This document shows, one piece after another, positions 6,843-9,733 of a DNA stretch of 9,733 nt (within the stretch, counting starts at the first letter, position 1; each line of letters opens with the position of its first letter). Where the stretch lies: NCBI GenBank assembly GCA_900299205.1, contig OMIW01000002.1, forward strand, positions 1 through 9,733. Reading direction: 5' to 3'. A program made the position numbers and the translations under genes. The stretch is from Pseudomonadota bacterium. GTDB taxonomy: Bacteria > Bdellovibrionota_C > UBA2361 > OMIW01. The notes beneath the pieces are model-generated. The model worked only from the letters and a program-made list of their open reading frames with translations. It did not search any database and was not told the origin of the DNA.

Positions 6843-7861
6843 CCTAAAGCGGCGCCACCCTGACGCGCTTCGGCTGATATCACAATACGATTATCTTCTG
6901 CTTGAATCTCTTTCCGGGCAATTGCGCCAATCACCCAGGGAAAAAGTCGGTGCTCATGCGCGAGGACCCGCGCCGCAAGCTCCTCTGGTGTGTCGGAACT
7001 GACGCAGGGAATAGAGACCTGAGCTATGATGGGGCCGGTATCAACTCCTCGATCAACTAGGTGTACCGTCGCCCCGTGTTCGGTATCTCCCGCTTCGAGC
7101 GCCCGCCGATGGGTATCGAGCCCGGGGTGTTTGGGGAGGAGCGAGGGGTGAATGTTGATGAGCCGCCCAGCGAACATATCGACGAACCACGGCTTGAGGA
7201 TCTGCATGAATCCTGCGAGCGCGACGATGTCGGGGGCGATGTCGCGGAGGGTGTCGGCGATCCGCTCCTGGCAGCGATGTGTCGTGCCTGAAGCTGTGCG
7301 GGGATGAGCGACTGTATGGATTCCCTGAGCGCGCGCGGCGGTGATAATGGGGGCCTCAGCGTTGTCGGAAATGACGGCTGCCACCCGATACCCTTCGTGG
7401 TGTTGGTGTTCGATAAGGGAAAGGGCGTTCGAGCCTCGACCGGATGCAAGAATCGCGACCGATGGGCGACAGACGGGCACGTCATGGGGATAGGGGGCAA
7501 CTTCGCCCTCGACCCATCGGCCAAATGCCGCTCCGTACTCAGCTGGCACCGCGATGATCGCGGGAAGCTCGTATGGATGAATCTCGATGAGGCGCCGCCG
7601 AACCGAGGGGAGCGCGGCACGGGTGGTTTTTATCTCGAGCTGCAGCTCCGGCTCGGTGGTGACGGTCCCTTCCCACCGATACGTTGACCTGACCGGCGAT
7701 ACGACCGATACGCACCCGCACAGCCGCTCAGCGACGAGGATGGTTGCGATCCGATCGGCGTCGCTTTCTGATGGGACGGTCGTTAAGACGATGATGCCCG
7801 AGGAGGAAGATGGCAACGACGCGGGAGACGGACGGGAGAGGGGTGGAGGACTGTCGTTCAT
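6824..7861 (-). CDS. cutA-purN: CutA1-like protein fused to phosphoribosylglycinamide formyltransferase
   Basis: This single 345-residue frame contains two domains. After a Pro/Ser-rich lead (1-22), residues about 23-117 are CutA1, a small trimeric protein named for divalent-cation tolerance: IIVLTTVPSESDA (23-35), LCGCVSVV (47-54), YRWEG (61-65) and HPYELPAIIAV (95-105). Residues about 132-320 are PurN, which uses 10-formyl-tetrahydrofolate to formylate GAR in purine synthesis. ASGRGSN (139-145) binds phosphate, and the catalytic residues appear as Asn236 and His238 in INIHPSLLPK and Asp274 in GVDTGPII. The linker (118-131) has in-frame GTG codons (for example Val128), so separate PurN translation is possible but lacks a clear Shine-Dalgarno. 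ATG 7861 has no visible ribosome binding site, and its leader is C-rich. The gene is divergent from mrp. Both domain assignments are secure; the functional link between them is unknown. Confidence 0.94.
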   Translation of the reverse strand: MNDSPPPLSRPSPASLPSSSSGIIVLTTVPSESDADRIATILVAERLCGCVSVVSPVRSTYRWEGTVTTEPELQLEIKTTRAALPSVRRRLIEIHPYELPAIIAVPAEYGAAFGRWVEGEVAPYPHDVPVCRPSVAILASGRGSNALSLIEHQHHEGYRVAAVISDNAEAPIITAARAQGIHTVAHPRTASGTTHRCQERIADTLRDIAPDIVALAGFMQILKPWFVDMFAGRLINIHPSLLPKHPGLDTHRRALEAGDTEHGATVHLVDRGVDTGPIIAQVSIPCVSSDTPEELAARVLAHEHRLFPWVIGAIARKEIQAEDNRIVISAEARQGGAALGFLLPE

Positions 7862-7920
7862 GGGGGGCGAATCGAGGTCAGGTGGGCTCTGAGGGGGGTG
7901 TGGTAAACACCTCGATTGTC
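7862..7920 (-). promoter_or_regulatory. cutA-purN leader with 9-bp inverted repeat and competing hairpin
   Basis: A perfect 9-bp inverted repeat, AATCGAGGT (7870-7878) and ACCTCGATT (7909-7917), encloses 30 nt and ends 8 nt before the cutA-purN start codon. Inside it, GGTGT (7897-7901) and ACACC (7907-7911) form a second hairpin that shares bases 7909-7911 with the outer arm, so the two structures compete. It could be a protein operator or an RNA leader switch. The repeats are seen; the role is inferred. Confidence 0.4.
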
Positions 7921-7957
7921 GATCGCAGGAGGGGGGAGAAGCAAGGAGTTCCGCAGT

Positions 7958-7987
7958 TTGGCAGGAGCGAGGTAATTAAGGTAGAGT
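7958..7987 (+). promoter_or_regulatory. Candidate sigma-70 promoter for mrp
   Basis: TTGGCA (7958-7963) matches five of six -35 consensus bases and TAGAGT (7982-7987) four of six -10 bases, with an 18-bp spacer. Transcription would start near 7994 and give a leader of about 50 nt before the mrp ATG. Confidence 0.35.
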
Positions 7988-7999
7988 AAGGGACCTTGT

Positions 8000-8031
8000 A
8001 AGGGCGGCGTTTCATTCAGGCCGACCTTTTT
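8000..8031 (+). terminator. Terminator-like hairpin in the mrp leader (possible attenuator)
   Basis: AAGGGCGGC (8000-8008) pairs with GCCGACCTT (8020-8028) with one G-A mismatch and an 11-nt loop, running into five T (8027-8031). This has the form of an intrinsic terminator. It sits just before the mrp start, with no plus-strand gene upstream to terminate. An earlier AAGGT/ACCTT pair (7978-7982 with 7993-7997) repeats the same sequence words. Attenuation is an inference. Confidence 0.35.
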
Positions 8032-8044
8032 CAGAGAGCGGCAG

Positions 8045-8821
8045 ATGAAGCAGATAGTTCCGATCATTAGTGGTAAGGGTGGCGTTGGTAAATCAACCGT
8101 TGCGGTTAACCTCGCGGTTGCTCTAGCGCAACGGGGCCTTCAGGTGGCCCTTATCGACAGCGATTTTTACGGACCGAGTGTGCCGACGATGCTCGGTGGG
8201 GGTAGTCTGACGGTTGATCACGAGGGGAAGATTATCCCTCCCGTCAAGTACGGGGTGAAATATATCTCCCTCGGGTTCTTTCTGAGCAATCCCGACGAGG
8301 CGGTTGTGTGGCGGGGGCCGATGTTTACGAAGGCACTCACGCAGCTCTTCGGGGATGTGAATTGGGGAGCAGTCGATATTTGTATCGTGGATATGCCCCC
8401 TGGGACCGGAGACGCTCAGATATCGCTTGCTCAGATGGTCACGTTGACCGGTGCGGTTGTCGTGACGACTCCGCAAGAGGTCGCTCTCGCCGATGTGCGA
8501 AAATCTATCAGCATGTTGCGAAAAGTTAATGTGCCGCTCCTTGGGATCGTGGAGAATATGGCAGGCTTTCGCCTCCCTGACGGGGGTGTTGCGGCGATAT
8601 TCGGCGAGGGAGGGGGGCAGCGCACTGCTGATGAGTGTGGCGTGCCTCTTCTTGCCTCGATTCCTCTTGACCCCGTCATTCGGGAGGGGGGAGACACAGG
8701 GCGGCCGGCGGCTCAGGAATCAGAGCTCGGCTCAGGGCGATTGTTCGGCGATATCGCGGAAAAGGTGCTCGCATTACTTGCTGCCCGCGCCGAGGCGCCA
8801 CAGGTTCAGATCGTCGGGTAA
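8045..8821 (+). CDS. mrp: Mrp/ApbC (NBP35-family) P-loop ATPase, short form without CxxC
   Basis: This is a cytosolic MinD/ParA-like ATPase of the Mrp/ApbC/NBP35 group, whose characterised members carry and transfer Fe-S clusters. Visible features are the deviant Walker A GKGGVGKST (10-18), Asp38/Asp40 in DSDFYGPSVP (38-47), the family hallmark DMPPGTGDAQ (116-125), TTPQEVALADV (140-150) and ENM...IFGEGGG (169-190). Two things differ from the textbook protein. It is 258 residues long because the usual N-terminal MIP18/DUF59 domain of about 100 residues is absent. The cluster-bridging CxxC expected near 176-179 reads RLPDGG (175-180), with no cysteine. Variants without this motif also occur in some other bacteria (recollection, unchecked), so activity may be retained with a different cofactor role. 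ATG 8045 has a weak GAGAG upstream. It precedes secG by 134 bp on the same strand. Confidence 0.9.
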   Translation: MKQIVPIISGKGGVGKSTVAVNLAVALAQRGLQVALIDSDFYGPSVPTMLGGGSLTVDHEGKIIPPVKYGVKYISLGFFLSNPDEAVVWRGPMFTKALTQLFGDVNWGAVDICIVDMPPGTGDAQISLAQMVTLTGAVVVTTPQEVALADVRKSISMLRKVNVPLLGIVENMAGFRLPDGGVAAIFGEGGGQRTADECGVPLLASIPLDPVIREGGDTGRPAAQESELGSGRLFGDIAEKVLALLAARAEAPQVQIVG

Positions 8822-8914
8822 ATCTCAGAACATCGGGGGATCGGGTATTGTCCTGTGAGCGAGCGGTAGGGGGGATGTTGGACCGCGCAGTTGAACTATA
8901 CATTTGAATCGTGT

Positions 8915-8934
8915 AGGGGTTACCCCTCGCGAGG
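8915..8934. promoter_or_regulatory. Two overlapping palindromes upstream of secG
   Basis: AGGGGT-T-ACCCCT (8915-8927) is a perfect inverted repeat with one central base. It overlaps by three bases a second perfect palindrome, CCTCGCGAGG (8925-8934). Both lie 22-41 bp before the secG ATG. A TATACA hexamer (about 8896-8901) just upstream is a possible -10 element without a good -35. The site could be an operator, or two RNA hairpins that exclude one another. Confidence 0.35.
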
Positions 8935-8955
8935 TGTAATCAGATAAGAGTTTTC

Positions 8956-9408
8956 ATGTTCTATTTTATTTTATTTGTTCACGTCCTGTTATGTTTTATT
9001 TTGATTGGGCTTGTTCTCCTTCAGCAGGGCAAAGGAGCAGACATGGGAGCCGCGTTGGGCGGGGGAAGTAATACGCTCTTCGGTGCGGCGGGGGCGACCG
9101 CGTTTGTAGTTAAAGCGACTACCGTATCCGCGGTGCTTTTTATGGTTACCTCGATTCTGTTGATTAAACAGTATCGTGCGGCAACTGCGGCCGAAGGCTT
9201 CGCGGCAAGCTCGGTCGAGGACCGGCTTCAGGGCTCGCTGCTCAAGGAGAGCGTTGAGCGCGAAGTCGCTGCCGTTGAAGCGACTTCGGCGCCGGCTACG
9301 CCGGGAGTCGAGGGTAATGGAGGAGCACCAACAGTGGCCCCGGCACCAGTAGCGGCTGCCGCTGCGCCTGCGCCCGAACAGTCTGCTCCGAAAGCTGAAT
9401 CTCAGTGA
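8956..9408 (+). CDS. secG: Preprotein translocase subunit SecG with long Ala/Pro-rich tail
   Basis: SecG is the small inner-membrane subunit of the SecYEG channel that assists SecA-driven protein export. The sequence has two membrane segments (about 2-22 and 51-71) joined by the conserved loop QQGKGADMGAAL (23-34) and GSNTLFGAAGATAF (37-50), which is diagnostic for SecG. The family core ends near residue 73. The remaining roughly 75 residues form a low-complexity tail that begins with an acidic, helical-looking part (about 86-106) and ends Ala/Pro-rich (107-150). Tails of variable length are known in SecG, so this is not disabling. ATG 8956 has only a weak AAGAG upstream. In many bacteria secG directly follows tpiA; here four genes (the small minus-strand gene, the HD gene, cutA-purN and mrp) separate them. 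The stop overlaps the 3' end of a convergent minus-strand frame. Confidence 0.95.
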   Translation: MFYFILFVHVLLCFILIGLVLLQQGKGADMGAALGGGSNTLFGAAGATAFVVKATTVSAVLFMVTSILLIKQYRAATAAEGFAASSVEDRLQGSLLKESVEREVAAVEATSAPATPGVEGNGGAPTVAPAPVAAAAAPAPEQSAPKAESQ

Positions 9409-9733
9409 GAAGCTCCATCTACGGGGGTAGGGGCTCCCTCGGGAGGAGGAGCGGTCGGGGTGGAAGCGGGAACGGTCTCTGGCGCTGCAATTGGAGGAGT
9501 GGCGATGGGGGAGGCGCTGGCTCCTAGAATTCTACGGAGTACCTCTACCGGGATCGGGGTGGGACGGCTCATGCTGAGTGCGCGCTGGTCGGAATTCGGT
9601 GTGGGTGATGTGACGATAGCTCCCGATGTTTTGGAGTAGATTCCACGACGGTTCTGGACTTTCCCGCGCTTCGTGGGGGCGGCTCGTCGCCTCTGAGCGC
9701 GGCTCGTGCGGGCTTGCGGTCGGGGGACACCGG
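9402..9733 (-). CDS. Unrecognised basic, Pro/Ala-rich protein, C-terminal part only
   Basis: A minus-strand frame is open from the right edge (first full codon at 9731) to a TGA at 9402-9404, about 109 residues. It overlaps the secG stop by 7 bp, tail to tail. Its start lies outside the window. The visible part begins with an Arg/Lys-rich stretch (QRRRAAPTKRGKVQNRRG), continues through VEVLRRILGAS, and ends in a Pro/Ala/Thr-rich tail (ASTPTAPPPEGAPTP). Plus-strand frames over the same bases are broken by stops, which favours the minus-strand reading. I cannot assign a family. The basic segment would fit a nucleic-acid- or ribosome-associated protein, but that is a guess. Confidence 0.55.
   Translation of the reverse strand, partial: GVPRPQARTSRAQRRRAAPTKRGKVQNRRGIYSKTSGAIVTSPTPNSDQRALSMSRPTPIPVEVLRRILGASASPIATPPIAAPETVPASTPTAPPPEGAPTPVDGASH

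Noticed and set aside
6793-7002. Plus-strand 69-codon frame at the HD/cutA-purN junction
   Set aside because: It mostly overlaps the 3' end of PurN on the other strand, has no ribosome binding site and looks like chance.
7304-7687. Plus-strand frame opposite cutA-purN
   Set aside because: It is antisense to two clearly conserved domains and has no coding features of its own.
1-9733. tRNA, rRNA, CRISPR array, insertion sequence or phage attachment site
   Set aside because: I scanned for T-arm-like motifs, regularly spaced repeats, transposase motifs and terminal repeats and saw none that held up.

Overview
The window comes from a Gram-negative bacterium of moderately high GC content (judged by eye, not computed). 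It carries lipid A machinery (LpxB, MsbA), the SecG translocon subunit and housekeeping metabolic genes. An lpxB gene followed by msbA is a familiar order in several Gram-negative lineages, including deltaproteobacteria-like ones. The window alone does not fix a taxon. No phage, transposon, CRISPR, rRNA or tRNA signal was seen.

Layout, left to right. Positions 1-2762 (+) hold one continuous reading frame joining lipid-A-disaccharide synthase (LpxB, N-terminus outside the window) to a complete MsbA-type ABC exporter. After a structured leader come gap (2919-3926, +) and tpiA (4075-4869, +), two glycolytic genes with no pgk between them. The 460-bp stretch 4870-5329 is AT-richer in its right half. 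It holds a probable small minus-strand gene (79 codons) preceded by a 25-codon leader ORF with a strong Shine-Dalgarno, and its start region looks duplicated. An orphan HD-domain protein follows (5330-6748, +). Converging on it is a minus-strand gene (6824-7861) encoding a CutA1-PurN fusion. Divergent from that is an Mrp/ApbC-type P-loop ATPase (8045-8821, +) lacking both the usual N-terminal MIP18 domain and the CxxC motif, then secG (8956-9408, +). Overlapping the secG stop is the 3' end of an unrecognised basic, Pro/Ala-rich protein on the minus strand, which runs off the right edge.

Function. LpxB makes the lipid A disaccharide and MsbA flips the finished core-lipid A across the inner membrane, so the fusion links two steps of one pathway. 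Gap and TpiA act in the triose-phosphate section of glycolysis. PurN is a formyl-transfer step of purine synthesis, Mrp is probably an Fe-S or related metal-cofactor ATPase, and SecG supports protein export. These are largely independent housekeeping functions.

The most notable observations are the two gene fusions (LpxB-MsbA and CutA-PurN), the cysteine-less Mrp, the duplicated initiation region of the small minus-strand gene, and several leader regions (mrp, cutA-purN, secG, gap) with overlapping or competing inverted repeats. No clear new multi-gene defence or mobile system was found.
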